Shown here piece after piece: positions 13,909 through 26,299 of a stretch of 64,000 nt of DNA (position 1 is its first letter; each line of letters starts with the position of its first letter). Made by a program: the position numbers and the translations under genes. The notes beneath the pieces are model-generated. The model made no database searches. It was not told where the DNA came from and saw nothing but the letters and a program-made list of their open reading frames with translations. The stretch covers positions 21,599,181 through 21,663,180 of the forward strand of contig NC_135552.1 in assembly GCF_964340395.1 (NCBI RefSeq), given 5' to 3'. The DNA is from Glandiceps talaboti (lineage: Eukaryota; Hemichordata; Enteropneusta; Spengelidae).

Positions 13909-15959
13909 GAAGAGATAATAGAAAAAAGAAGATGTGATGTATGTTAATGAAGACCGTGCTAGTATTTGTTTTATTACAATGACTATGAAAGTTATAGCCC
14001 ACATATATACTGCTGTCATTTGGGGTCAAGTTGTTTGTGTGGAAAGTGAAAACCGATGACCCGAAAGAGTGTACATATTCTAGAGCCTGTACCACAGCAA
14101 TATGCCTTCAAGTTCAAGTGGCAATCCAGTATTTACATGAAAGTCAATGCACATTGATTATTTACTTTGCCACTTCAAATTACATATTTGCACACTTCAA
14201 AATGAAACTCTTTTAATTGATTTTATTACCAATGCTGAAATTATGTTCGGAATTCAAAATGCAAAGTGGAAATCAATATTTACAAAAAAAATGTTATTAT
14301 AACGGATAAAAATTCAATAACTAGCTACATACATTCTATTACTGCTTGAAAAATAAATGGTTTTTATTGGAAAGCTTGTGTCACACAAAAAAAGTAGCCC
14401 ATTCATTATATGATGCTATAGCGCTAAGAATTTCAATGCTAAAAGCTATTTGTAAGAAAGCTTATCAATCAGTCTTGTTGCTAATGAAAGACTCTTAAAA
14501 CGTCATGCTTTCAAATTTGAGAATCCAAAAAGCCTTAAGATTTACTGATAGTTTGAGTTCTTTGGTCTATATATTGACCCTTTAATGAAGTTGGCCCACA
14601 CAAATAGAGACTCAATAAATGTACTTGCATACACAAAGACTTCTAAAAGTAAAGTTAAGGAGCTGATTTCATAGACGAGATTAGTAATTTAGTCCTCTAC
14701 ACTTAAAGGAGATCAACTCAGAAACTGTACAGTATGGATGGATTAAAAACGACATTTGATAAATAGATATTTGACAGCTGATTTTGATAATGAAGGAAAA
14801 TAATTTCATTGGAAAAGTAGAATAACAACTCAGTCTGTATATTGTCTATGTTTGTAAGAATTAAGGGAACACAGTTATGGCAGCCCTGATAGTCATTACG
14901 TAATTTCTGTATAAGGAAAAGACACAACTTTGGAAAATGTATCTGAAATTGACTGACCAACCAAGCTATGAACAATCCACCATCAACAGCCCAACAAGTC
15001 TGTCAAATTTATGTGTCAGTCAACTATATTCTCAGTGCAGCAAGAATCAATAAATAAAAATTCCCAGCAAACAAATAGAAAGTAAACTCCAAGATGACGT
15101 ATTTTCTCTGACATTCAAGTTGTCAACTAACTCAAGTTAGCACTTTTTATTCATTATAAAGTGCTTTAAAAAATTCACTTTTCCTGAAAGGATCATCCAA
15201 AATTGACACGAACTCTATTGAGGACAGCAACATAATTCAGGAATTTAAAGCGCTATCAAGATATCGATGTAATCGTATTCACTATTTTCCACATCTTTCA
15301 GACAATGTATGCATCTTGACTGTTTCTGTTAACATGCCAGAGATTGCCATCTTTAGATGATGTGTCGGCAAAAACTAATTGTGACAAATATCACTGTATC
15401 TGATTTACGCATAAAATCATAAAATCTAGTCCTCCTAAAAAAAATTCGCCATCTGTTCCATGCTTGACTGAAAGTGATCATACTTGTTAGTTTCAGGTCA
15501 CTGGGTGTGCTTACCAGTTTAAATATGTATAAGCCATGAAATGTACATTAGCTTGATGGTGTGTTTTTGTCAAAGTGTAAAAAAAAAATTCTGAACAAGA
15601 TATCTCCATTTGATCGGCGTCAGTTTGTTTAAATTTACACCATGTGATGATAAGTACATTATTGTAGGAATCACTGTATTCTTTTATCACATGTATCTTT
15701 CATTTATTAACCACATCAGAAGTAGATTGTGTTTGTCTTCAATTTTCTGGCACCATTTCTGTTTATGTCTTTGCAAGCCGTGGTATTAAGTTTCTAATGG
15801 CATGCCTTATCAAGACATCTGTGTTGCCATGAAAGCATGTTGCTGCCTGAATTTTGAGTAGTTGCAAATTGAAAGTGTTTTGTGAGGGAAATGAAGCTGG
15901 ATGAAGTCTGGATTCTTCAATAGCGATTCTTTTTGATATTGTATTTTTAAGGAGTGCGT
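13909..15959. other. Unassigned AT-rich stretch
   Basis: Several 60-85 codon frames occur on both strands (for example 14718-14975 minus), all at chance length. No repeat or RNA gene was seen. Confidence 0.5.
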
Positions 15960-16253
15960 GTGAATGAATGGATGGATGGATGAATGGATAGATTGGTGGA
16001 TGGGTGGGTGGATGGATGGATGGATGGATGGATGGATAGATTGGTGGATGGGTGGGTGGATGGATGGATGGATGAATGGATAGATTGGTGGGTGGGTGGA
16101 TGGATGGATGAATGGATAGATTGGTGGATGGGTGGATGGATGGATGGATGAATGGATAGATTGGTGGATGGGTGGATGGGTGGGTGGATGGATGGATAGA
16201 TTGGTGGATGGGTGGGTGGATGGATGGATGGATTGATAACCAATGGATAAATG
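15960..16253. repeat. TGGA tetranucleotide array with ~40-bp higher-order unit
   Basis: TGGA/TGGG variants throughout. The marker GATAGATTGG recurs at 15987, 16035, 16079, 16115, 16155 and 16195, giving spacings of 48, 44, 36, 40 and 40, all multiples of four. Three overlapping minus-strand frames of 135-181 codons (Ile-His-Pro-Ser repeats) exist only because the 4-bp repeat lacks stops. Confidence 0.97.
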
Positions 16254-16277
16254 AGTGAGTGAGTGAGTAAGTGAGTG
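16254..16277. repeat. (GTGA)n microsatellite
   Basis: Six GTGA-type units with one GTAA variant, joining the TGGA array to the dispersed element that follows. Confidence 0.9.
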
Positions 16278-17274
16278 AAAAAATACCGCCAATGGCACTG
16301 TAGCACAACTTGGTATGGGCGTGGTCTTGTTGCTAGGCATACATGTATTTGCATAATTTTTGGAATCTTTATTAAATTTGCCTACCCATTCCAGTTTTCA
16401 TCTTTGCAATATAAACCATCATTTCACTGTTGCTAAGGGTGTGGTCATGGTTGCTAGGACCAATTGTGTCAAATTTTTTCAACAATAACTGCAGAATATA
16501 ACACCTCCAGAAACATCACCATCAAGTTTCAAGATATAGTTGTAGACCAGAACTGAGATTTTTAGACCTAATTTGCATATCGCTGATGGGGTCATCACAT
16601 TGTGAATACAGCTTCATCTACACATCCCTAGATGCATCCCCATTAAATTCCTGCCCAATCTGCTTGGTCGTTTTGGAATTATAGATTTTTTACCAAACAG
16701 ACATATTTTTAGACCTATTTTGCATATCACTGATGGGATCATCATGTTATGAACACTTCTTAATCTAAATGCCACTAAGAACGTTCCCATCAAATTTCAA
16801 CCCAGTCTGCTCAATTATTTTGGAATTATAGCTTATTGACAAAAAGGACACAATTTTAGCCCTAATTTGCATATCGCTGATTGTATCATCATGTCCCGAA
16901 CAATCTTAATCTAAACACCCCTGCGAATGTTCCCACCAAATTTCAGCCCAATATACTTAAAAGTTTTGGAATGAAAGATTTTTGACCAAAGAGACACATT
17001 TTTAGACCTAATTGGCATAATCACTGATGGGATCATTATTTCATGAACAATGCTTAATCTAAACACCCCTAAGAAAGTTCCCAGCAAATTTCAGTCCGAT
17101 CTGCGCTGTAGTTTTTGAGTTTAAGTTTTTTGACCAACAATTTTATTTTTTGACCCAAATCAGACACCGATGGTAAGATAATTTTGATTTGAACAATTTC
17201 CCAACTAGACCTCCAAGGTAAAACACCCACCAAATATCATGGCAATCGGTCCTGCGGTTTTTGACTTTCAGTTG

Positions 17275-17277
<3 letters not shown>

Positions 17278-17319
<42 letters not shown>

Positions 17320-17332
17320 CCACACACACACA
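17278..17332. repeat. (CA)n microsatellite
   Basis: CA repeat with one TC interruption at 17319-17320, inside the tail of the dispersed element. Confidence 0.97.
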
Positions 17333-17350
17333 TAGACAGACAGACAGACA
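17333..17350. repeat. (CAGA)n microsatellite
   Basis: Four CAGA units directly after the CA run. Confidence 0.9.
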
Positions 17351-17395
17351 CTGCCATGCCTATGGCACTATTGAACCTAACAGTTCAGTTGAGCT

Positions 17396-18479
17396 AAACC
17401 AACCTACTAATCAGTTTCTATTGACACACAATTGCAAGCTTCAAATGATTGGCTAGATGCATGGGATTGAACTGTGTATTTTGAGCTTATTAATAATTCA
17501 GTGTAGGACAATGAAAAAAGGGAACATTTTTGATTTCTTCCAATATAGTTTTAAATACACAAAAACTGACCAGCCTAGATGAAACTTTAATGTGATAAAT
17601 GTACATACCATAAATACTACACAGATTCTCATTCTGTGCAGTGTACTATTTCACACATTATTACTGGAAGTAAAATGTCATAGCTTTGACATCCATCCCA
17701 TTTGACAAAATTGTACATTCGTAACGTTTTCTGTGTGGCCTGTCAAAATGGCTCACAATGTGTTGCAAATACAAAGAGCATATAACGCGATAATTCATTC
17801 AGTTGGCAAATTTTAAACTGTCAGCTGTCAAGCAATGGAACATTTTTATAACAAAAATCACACAATGTTTGAATGAGAATTAAAGTTGAAAAGGCTTTGA
17901 TTCCTAATGTCGCTGGATCTGTGACTCCTGCTTCTATTAGATAGACCAAGTACAGTAGGGCAGTCAGTCACAGCAATGTTGACAGACTAAGTATTAGCAT
18001 ATGTGATCAGTAAGAGAGATCAGTAATCACTTCTACTGTGTTCTATTTCACATAGTTAAATATACATACTATTCATGAATCAACGTTCCAGGTGTCATTT
18101 CACGGAATATGCTATCACAAAATTGATGTCAATATACTTTTACTCTCGGACAGTACATTGGAAAAATGAAATTAAAGTTTAGCTGTTGTATTACAAAATT
18201 GTTCAAATCATTAAAATGATAAATCTCTATAAACATATAATTATACCAGTATAAATTGTCACTAGTATAAATTTAAAAGTACATTAAAATGTGAAGATAG
18301 CAATGCTGTTGTCTTTTAGTCCAAAGTTATTGTAAGAAAGACAATTTTTGATAAATATCTCATTCCCTGCATAATGTAATCACTGTACAGTATATCAGTC
18401 CAGTTTCCTGGAGGGATAACTACATGTGGAGGTTCAAATGAATCAAGGGATGTACGTACTTTTTGAGATTATTGACAGG
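17396..18479. other. Unassigned AT-rich stretch
   Basis: I see no gene, RNA or repeat that can be supported. Confidence 0.5.
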
Positions 18480-18750
18480 TGTGGGAGATCTTTCCCATTT
18501 TGAAGAATAGTGACATATTTTGACAAAGATTGGCTGTTATTATAGTTGTAAACAGCAGTTTCCCCATGCACATGTGAACAATTCCTTCCGCAATTCCAAA
18601 CGACAAGATCGTAAAAAGAGTATAGTTGTCATCTAGTGGGGATCTTCCTTTAAGGGAGAGAAGTGACATATTTTGACAAAGATTGACTGTTATAGGTATA
18701 ATCAACAGTCCATGTGAAACGATTCCATTTGCAATGCTGTCCAAACAGCA
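18480..18750. repeat. 153-bp two-copy duplication
   Basis: GTGACATATTTTGACAAAGA occurs at 18510 and 18663, and the similarity extends on both sides: GATCTT and a purine stretch before, TTG.CTGTTAT, CAACAG/AACAG and ATTCC..C.GCAAT after. A 103-codon minus frame across it carries the duplicated peptide NLCQNMSL but has no other coding evidence. Confidence 0.85.
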
Positions 18751-19034
18751 TGACAGAGATAGGAGTAAACAGCTAGTCATTGAATTTAAATTTCAATATA
18801 CGTGCCAAGTTGCTTGCCTACAGGCCATGATATCAATAGGCATACCTACTATACCTAGCAATATGTATTTAGGCAGTTTTTAGCATCCTGTTATTGAATT
18901 AGCAGTGAGTGTTTCAATTTATGCCAGTCCTGTCCAGATGGGTAGGTGGTGTTAACACACACGGTTCTTCCTGTCAATAAATCTCAGCCTGTATATAAAC
19001 ATTACTCATCTGACAATTTGACACTTTGAAGTCA

Positions 19035-19045
19035 CCCCCCCCCCC
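19035..19045. repeat. Poly(C)11
   Basis: Homopolymer of 11 C on the plus strand. Confidence 0.95.
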
Positions 19046-19289
19046 AATCTTTTCCATGCCACTTCATTGCTGTATACTACATGTAATGTCTAATCTTTTT
19101 GATGACAACCAAACCTTATATATGCAAACTGGCTAGTTACAAGAATAATCAAATGACAAACATTTGTATGATTTATATACAATGTGAATTAAAATAATAA
19201 TAATCTTTATTCATACTGGATTATGAGATTCTTATAATAGTCTTAACACAGCAGTTTTGGTATAGATACAAGAACTTGCAAATTGAACA

Positions 19290-19480
19290 ACTCTTGTCAC
19301 ATTATGTATGAAAAGTTGTATTGAATCAGACATCAGCAAGTTCTGCTGAAAGCAGTATAAATGTAGAAGCTTGAATTCACCAAAAAACTCAGGTCTTGTC
19401 ACTATGTGTATGAAATGTTAGTTTTGATTCAAATAATTTGTGCTGAAAGCAGTGTAGAAGCTTAAGTTGACAAGCAAGGG
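19290..19480. repeat. 102-bp two-copy duplication
   Basis: CTTGTCAC at 19293 and CTTGTCACT at 19395 begin two copies, each with TGTATGAAA.GTT, then TGCTGAAAGCAGT and TGTAGAAGCTT. A short (AAT)n followed by CTTTATT just upstream (19192-19212) resembles the tail junction of a retroposon on the minus strand. Confidence 0.85.
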
Positions 19481-19861
19481 TCAATTGTGATTAATAATTT
19501 CATGAACAACCGGGTACTTGCGTTGACCCACAAAAGAAGTTGCCCAAGTACCTGTTACTATAACAGCTTTTCTTGATAAGTCCATCAGTGTTTTTGCTAA
19601 GGTTGGGGAACCCCAGTAACAGAAAGGGAGAAAGGGGTGACAATGGCAGTGTTTCCCCATAGAGTCTAGGTAATTTTGTTTGGGAACCAGGTAAAATGAC
19701 GTGAGAATCCCAATAGAATTTACCTACTTACCACCCTTAGCAAAACACTGTCAGTAGTAATATTTTAACCAATTCTTTCCAGGTAACATAAAAACCTCCA
19801 ACATATTTACATTCATCAAGAATTTCTTACAATGAAAATCATGAGAGCTAACACAAAACGT

Positions 19862-20047
19862 TGTCTGGCTCAACAAAAATTTTACTTATATGTACATTTT
19901 ATTGTCTAGTAGAACAAAAATCTTACTATACAAACATTTCTAAATTTTATTGTCTTGCTCAAATAATATCTCTGTTGGTAAGAATTTTGTTGAACCAAAT
20001 GATAAAATGTAGCTGTGTTAGTAAGAGTTTTGTCAAGCTAGATAACT
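19862..20047. repeat. Imperfect foldback of paired short repeats
   Basis: The left side has two direct units, each ACAAAAAT.TTACT followed by ATTTTATTGTCT (from about 19873 and 19914). The right side has two units in inverted orientation (GGTAAGAATTTTGTTGA at 19977 and AGTAAGAGTTTTGTCAAGC at 20020). The arms are diverged but the order is palindromic. Confidence 0.55.
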
Positions 20048-22760
20048 TTTTGTTTCAGGTCTGGAGATTTTCACTGCATTTATGTCCCCCTTGCTGAACA
20101 AATTACCGTAAGATAATGATATTCGGTTTGTGTTTAGTTCTCTGCATAAAAATATACAATTCTAGCCTTTAAGTTCAAGTCTTATAAATGTACAAACAAG
20201 TATGTCTGTGAGTAATTTGCAACTACAGCTACAATCAAGGCTTTCTAATAGTCTACAAACACATTGCGTTGAGTGTCACACAAATTTGTTATCACATTGT
20301 CATTCTATTCATGTTATCAGAGTATATTTTAACGATTACGGCTTAATGTATTGATCTGAAATGGAAGCTAGACTCTCTAGGGACACATCAACTTGAACTT
20401 CACATCGGTCACCAAAGCATCTTTGTGTTGTTGTCGTCTGGTGCTGAATTATAACGCTAATGAAAAGTCATCGATGCTTGTCGTAATTGTTAGTAGTACA
20501 TTTCCCGGTCTTTCACGTCACTGCTTCATAAATTTGTTCATCAAATGACAATAGGCTGTTGACAGATCATAATTTATTAACCAAATGCACATTTATTCAT
20601 AGCTTACACTTTTATCACCAAATTACATCGAGTAAATTTATCATTTTTCTTTGCGAATGAAAGTTGGTTTTCTCTCTCACCATTTCATAGATATGAATGA
20701 GCTGATTAAAGGATTATATTTGAAAATTTACAATGGTTTAGGATAGTATGAATTGAGATAAATGTTCAATGCTGTATTTATTAGAGCCTGGAAACAATGT
20801 GATTACTGTAGCTTTAGTAGCAATAGTATGTAATTAGTATGTGACAGTTGGACAGCCTAATGTAAGCTACTTGATATGAGTGTTAGTGAAAACACTGTAA
20901 TATCATGTTGTAGATATTTGTATTACTTGCCACATCAAAAGCACTCTTCCTCTTTGCACACTTCAAACCCATACTTGATTAAACGAAGCATGGAATTGAA
21001 TTGTCTTTCAATTTTGTCTGACTAGGATATTCAGTAGCAGTGGGAGACTTTACTAAAGATAAGAGTGAAGACTACATAAGCTGGAGTGCCTCGAAGTAAT
21101 CAATTAAAATAAAGGGACTGCTAAGTATGTTTCATAGCAAACCCATTTATTTGAGTTCACTATTAATGGTATTAAACAATGTATGCTGTGTTGTTTTCAA
21201 AAATAATTAACTCAGTGCACTTATTCATATTTATTTATAAAATACCATTGGTTCAAGTTTCTTTATCTATTAGTTTGTGTCCGAGTTTAAACATCTAACA
21301 GTTCAATAACATATTACTCCTTAATATTTTGCTTCTTTCAGCTGATCCAGATACCAGTGACATAGAGGGCCTAAATGTTATTATATAGTTGTCCATATAG
21401 TTGAGTCATTGATATAAACCTGTATTTTATTGCTTGAATGAAGAAAATACTTTAAAATGATACAAATGATACATGCAAAAGCAACATTTAAGGGAAAATG
21501 TGGTTAAAAAACTAATATTTTTAAATTATGTAAATTTCAAGCACCACAGAACCAATGGCGTATTGATCTTGTAGAAGTTCTAAACTCAAAGCTTAAATAA
21601 TTTACTCCTATATTTCAGCTAACGATAAGTTTAATGACATACATTGATATGTTCTCATTACATAGCATATTAAATAAGGTATAAAGTGCACATTTTCTGT
21701 TCAAATGTGTGCAACTTTGCTTGGTATAAAAAAAATTACAAATGGCCACAGTTTAATCACCAGGTGATGTATATGTGGAATGCAACAGAGAAATGGATTC
21801 TAATTGTGGCAGTGTACAGAAAAAACGCTGTGTTTCTAAATGTCACAAAGTTTAGTTTCTTCTAAATGTACTAGTCAGCCTGCATCTCAATAGATATGTC
21901 TATATATAAACTCACATGAAAGATATTCACAGTCATGTTTTATATTGAACAACTAGTGTCCATTCCAATTTGTGGCCATGTGACTGTTATGTATGGATCA
22001 CTCTAAGGTCAATACGTGTTCTTGGACATTTCCGATAACCCTGCATTACTCAACTACTGCTGGGAATACCAAGATAAAGAAGTGCATCCATGTGTTAATA
22101 GAAAATGTTGCACCTCTTGGGAGAAAAAAAATAGACGTAACAAAAAAATCCCTTGTGGATTCAAAGTTCATGTTTGGAATAAATTACTAGGATTCGTTCC
22201 CAGCCTTCAACGGGTTCTGTATCTGTATCTGTTTGGATACTGGAGAGTACCTAGATCAGACATTATGGTTTTACGGCGATTTAATATTGGTTGTAAAAGT
22301 AAGAACGATGGGATTGGAATTGATAGAGTGTACACTAATGTCAGTGATCAAGGATCGTGGTGGTCATAAAGTGACCAGCTTGGCCGATAATGCATAAATG
22401 ATAAGGCCATGTATTTCTAGCCAAGAGCATCTGTGACTTTTATCGATTACTGCTTTTTGTCTAATCAGCAATGTACGTCGGTGTCTTAGTTTAATCGTAA
22501 CCAATAAATACACTGTTCCATTCATTATGATCTGAATCAGTTCTGCTGACAGATTTAATATCACAACACCATCATTCATGGTTTCAATATGCAGGTAAAG
22601 GGTGTTTTGATTATGACAGTTACGACATGAATTACCTGGGAGACAACATGGTGCCTATTTTGGTTTACTCTGTGTTTATTTATAAGAATGGTTGTATAGG
22701 GTGGTTGCTGTGTTAACATAGATGACACTGAGAAAGTGTGTCTATGTCTTTATTTTGTAG
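20048..22760. other. Long unassigned AT-rich stretch
   Basis: Contains a 117-codon plus frame (22016-22369) overlapping a 65-codon frame in another phase. Neither has recognisable features. A modest CpG-bearing patch lies at about 20400-20520. No repeat was found. Confidence 0.45.
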
Positions 22761-22823
22761 GAAATTTGTAACAGCTGATAAGAGTGTCTTTAAATTCATA
22801 CATGTAGCTGTGGTAAAAAAAAG
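22761..22823 (+). CDS. Candidate symmetric 63-nt exon, unknown protein
   Basis: A pyrimidine-rich tract ending TTTTGTAG (22753-22760) is followed by 63 bases and then a near-consensus donor, AAG/GTAAGTG at 22824. One frame is open (K-F-V-T-A-D-K-S-V-F then F-I-H-V-A-V-V-K-K). The other two meet stops. The exon takes two bases from the preceding exon and leaves two, so it could be skipped without a frameshift. Its outgoing phase fits the candidate block at 33139. No family was recognised. A chance occurrence is quite possible because the open frame is only 20 codons. Confidence 0.25.
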
Positions 22824-23584
22824 GTAAGTGTACTATGATTGTTAATTATAACACATTATTTTCATGCAGCCTTCAGTGATTGGCTTATATCATATCTCAT
22901 GATATATTGTGCTGGTGACCTTAATGGGTAACCTTTATTTGCATACAGAGGACAATATTTATTTTCTATTTTCCCCTAAGGGCACTATTACAATAGTGTG
23001 GTAGTTCTGTTGGTGATTGCTTTGACTTTGGAAAGAATACTTGCCAGGGAATGTCATGAAAACATGTATTGCCTGGCCTTTATTAGGCACTAGCAGATGT
23101 CAATATTACCCCTCATACTGTTTATGTATAGCACTCTCTGTTTTCAGCCTTGTGAAAGTGTTGCTGTACTATGATAATTAAGCCCAAAGGGTCAGATGTC
23201 TACTAGTGCCCTCATAGTCAGGCAATAAGTGTATACTATATACTAAATATAAAATGGTTATTAAACATATCTGTATCATTCCCTTTTTTTGGCAAAATTT
23301 TCCAAATCTGTGAAATGTTTTTGTTGTTGATGATTTACAGGACATAATGGCCCATTTTCTCAGACATGTGCATATTAAAGTTGGCTTGTGCATGGTATAA
23401 TAATTCTTTGTAATTACAGTTCATTGTACATGTAGTATGGATTGTATGGACACTAGAGGGACTGTCAGGTGTTGATAAGATTTATGGAGGGATTGTGTAG
23501 TCTACAATACCCCAGTCTAGCTGACCAGATTTTATTGCTATAGGTTTATCTTGGCTCCATGCATAACTGTAAAAAAATGCTGAG
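22824..23584. other. Unassigned AT-rich stretch
   Basis: Nothing gene-like. A 71-codon minus frame at 23178-23393 is at chance length. Confidence 0.5.
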
Positions 23585-23745
23585 CTGGTATTAAGTTGTT
23601 GCCTTCAATAAAAGGATTGTATCTGATGTTTGGCTTCACACATTAAGCTGCTGTCTTCAAAAAGAGCATTGTACTTTAGTGTTGCTTAACAAAGGATAAT
23701 GTCAAGCTGCCACCTTTGTACACTGTTGTTTTGCTTCACATAAAA
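23585..23745. repeat. Three-copy degenerate repeat, 52-59 bp
   Basis: ATTAAGTTGTTGCCTTCAA at 23590, ATTAAGCTGCTGTCTTCAA at 23642 and GTCAAGCTGCCACCTT at 23701. Each is followed by an A-rich part, a TTGTA and a GTTTTGCTTCACA-like end. Confidence 0.75.
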
Positions 23746-24100
23746 AAAACAAAGGCTGTAGTTTATTTTGATCATCCAGGCCAATGAACTCAACAAGGTC
23801 TGTGTGCCAACAACCAGCAGTTTCCTGTATACAGTTTATTTTTAGAATAATGACTAGATCCAGCTTGTTGTTGTTATAATAATAGATTGTTGCTGATGTC
23901 ACTGTTTTGACAACAGATGTTTAGCAAACTGAAAATGACCTAACAATAAATCATATGTACGTCTGTTTCTAACAACTGAGCTTTACCTGTGCAGTGTCTC
24001 AGGTATGAAATTTCAGCTATTAAACGTAATTTATTCCAAACATCACTTCTCTCTGGGACAAATGCAACCGTGCAAGTTTTATGCTTTGAATGTTTCCAGG

Positions 24101-24230
24101 TCTGTTAAATGAGAGGGCACTTGGAAATCTTCATTATATTTTGTGTTGCACTGATGACCCGGTGCTGCAAGTCCTTTCCTCACCTGCTCACACCACAACC
24201 CATGGATTGCTTTTGGAATGGAAAGCATAA
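24101..24230 (+). other. Possible terminal exon (two overlapping open frames)
   Basis: TGTTTCCAG at 24092-24100 makes a fair acceptor. Taking the frame after two leading bases, 42 codons are open (L-L-N-E-R-A-L-G-N-L to E-W-K-A) up to a TAA at 24229-24231. A second frame, 24109-24303, is also open for 64 codons. Two overlapping open frames show that this part is simply stop-poor. The first fits a splice acceptor better. No domain was recognised. Confidence 0.15.
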
Positions 24231-24659
24231 AAAGTATTGTGGATTTTCAAGAATGTTGCTAAAATGTGTTAGTGCAAATGTAGGAAGTAAAAACCAAGTC
24301 TGACAGTAGTTTCCAAAAAGGGTTCATGCATACAAACACAAATGTAGGTTGAAGATAAAAGTCAATCAGAGACAGTTTGTTTAAGGTGAACTCAAGGGGC
24401 ATTGATCTACAAATGATAAAAAAGCATATGTGTGAGAAACTAATTGTTAATTTCCATGCACATCAGATAGGAGTCAGAGGATTGCATTGGAATTCTCAGT
24501 GTGTGATTCAATTTTGGCCGAGCCACTAGATTACCACCTGTTGTGATATACATCACAGAGTTTTCTAGTATTATTTAAGCAAACAAACTCCGAACTCTCA
24601 GGGGAACCTCAATCCTATCAAGAGTTGTGTGTGATACCTGTTACTTCAGCTAGAGATCG

Positions 24660-25015
24660 TAATTCTGATTTTCCTATTTGATTTTCTGCCCAAACAGGAA
24701 ATCACAATCATCTCTCTAAGTAATGGTCCATTTATAGTTATACAATCAAGCATACCCAGCACAATGCTTGTTTATCAGCAACAGATTGCATTTCAGATTT
24801 GTCTGTGAGTTTCCCTTCAGTCCTGCCCAGACAGGAAATCACAGTCACCTCTCCAAGTAATGGTGCATTGACACAAATAAGCATACAAACAGGTGACAAT
24901 TCTCATTTATCAGTATCAGATTGCATTTCTGATTTGTCTGTGAGTTTTCCTTCAGTCTGGTCCAGACAGGAATTCACAGTCACCTCTCCAAGTAATGGTC
25001 CAATTATACAATCAA
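24660..25015. repeat. ~136-bp tandem repeat, about 2.6 copies
   Basis: The block CAGACAGGAAATCACAGTCA + CCTCTCCAAGTAATGGT starts at 24689, 24826 and 24961 (spacings 137 and 135). TATCAG..(C/A)AGATTGCATTTC(A/T)GATTTGTCTGTGAG sits between them. A plus frame (24799-25047) carries the duplicated peptide SFPSV..RQE.TVTSPSNG, but the first copy has an in-frame stop, so coding is doubtful. Confidence 0.92.
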
Positions 25016-26299
25016 ATGTACACATCACCTTGGTGGTTAATAAATAGGTGTTAGATGCCGAAAACAGTAGAGACACAACATCAACTAATATGGTACTCAC
25101 ACATTTTCCATTCTTCACCAACAAACACACAGACTCACAGAATTTGTGATAAAATCCATTATTTGCAAATTGTATCCTGTTGTGGTCCAGCTACTAAATT
25201 CCTGTTATATTATTGTAATCCCCATCTTTGTATACATTTCTATTAATCAATGATATGAAATATTTTCAAACAATACAACATGTCTGCAGAAAACCACTTC
25301 TTTCTGCATTGCTTGATGGAAGCATTATAAGAATGTAAGTATAACTCATAAACTAATGATACTAATCAGACAAACACAAAATAACCATGTCTAAATATTT
25401 TCTTCTTACTTTGACCTAGTGTTCTATTGACTAATTGTCTTCCTCACTGTATGTACATGTAGGCCAGCATACATTGACTAATTTTATCAATATTGACACT
25501 TACATGACAGTTTTTTTCAAAAAGGTGCATTATTTTGTAGAACACTACAACGGCAATTCCATTGTGCTAGGGAGTTGTTGCATTGATTCTCACTCTAGAA
25601 GATGACTAGTCTCCCTAGGAAGGTAAAAATTGACATGTGGTATTGTGTACTGCCTCCTCCAGACTAGTACATAAACTGAATATTGCTAAATATTACACAT
25701 TCTGACATTTGTCTTTTGTATTCAAATGTCGCTCATAATGCTGAATCACAATAAAAAATGAAATGTGAAAAGTGAATTAGAAAAGTGTCAGACATATTTT
25801 GCAATGATGTAAATTCTCTGTAGGATTTCTTTCATGTAAAACTTGATTTTACTAATTGAAGAAAACTAAAAAAGCATTTCATAATTACTAAAAACTTTTT
25901 TTGCATCCAAATAATCCTTATACATATACTAGTAATAGCCATCTCACCCTGTGTATTTTGATATTTCAGATCATATTATGGAGGGTAATAGTGTACCCTC
26001 TAAGTCAATTTGATGGGTCACTGATTTGATTTTCCCAAAATCCCTTCGTATGTGGTGACTCACCAGAAAACTTAATTAGCTTTACTCATTTTGACCCACA
26101 ACAAAAAACATTGCCTTTCATGAGAAGGCTCACTGGAGGGTAAAGTGTGTGTCTTTTATTTGATCACTGAATTATCCCAATGAACAAACAAACTGAGAAC
26201 ATCTGTATTTACTTTCGCTGTCACACAAGTATTGAATTTGACTATCAGTACCATGGAGTTTATCCAGAGGTTATCCAACGAAATGTTGTAAATTAAAGG
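25016..26299. other. Unassigned AT-rich stretch
   Basis: No feature that I can support. Confidence 0.5.

Larger units (their letters stand above)
16278..17395 (+). mobile_element. Dispersed repeat built of ~147-bp modules
   Basis: It starts with two related phrases containing GGTC.T.GTTGCTAGG (16321-16337 and 16443-16458). Five modules follow, whose AGACCTAAT-type landmark lies at 16564, 16711, 16858, 17004 and about 17151, that is 146-147 bp apart. Each module reads TTTTAGACCTAATTTGCATA, CTGATGGGATCAT, a gap, AATCTAAACACCCCTAAGAA, TTCCCA.CAAATTTCA, and TTTTGGAATTATAG. The final part ends in a (CA)n and (CAGA)n run, then GCCATGCCTATGGCACTATT. Endings like this are typical of 3' regions of non-autonomous or LINE-related invertebrate repeats. 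No ORF is present. The boundaries are approximate. Confidence 0.7.

Noticed and set aside
15763-16354. Minus-strand frames of 135-181 codons, the longest in the window
   Set aside because: All three overlap the TGGA array and translate to Ile-His-Pro-Ser-type repeats in every frame. They are open only because the repeat lacks stop codons.
18469-18780. 103-codon minus frame with duplicated NLCQNMSL peptide
   Set aside because: The peptide repeat follows from the 153-bp DNA duplication and shows nothing about selection.
22016-22369. 117-codon plus frame
   Set aside because: At chance length for this composition, overlapped by a second open frame, no splice borders or domain that I can support.
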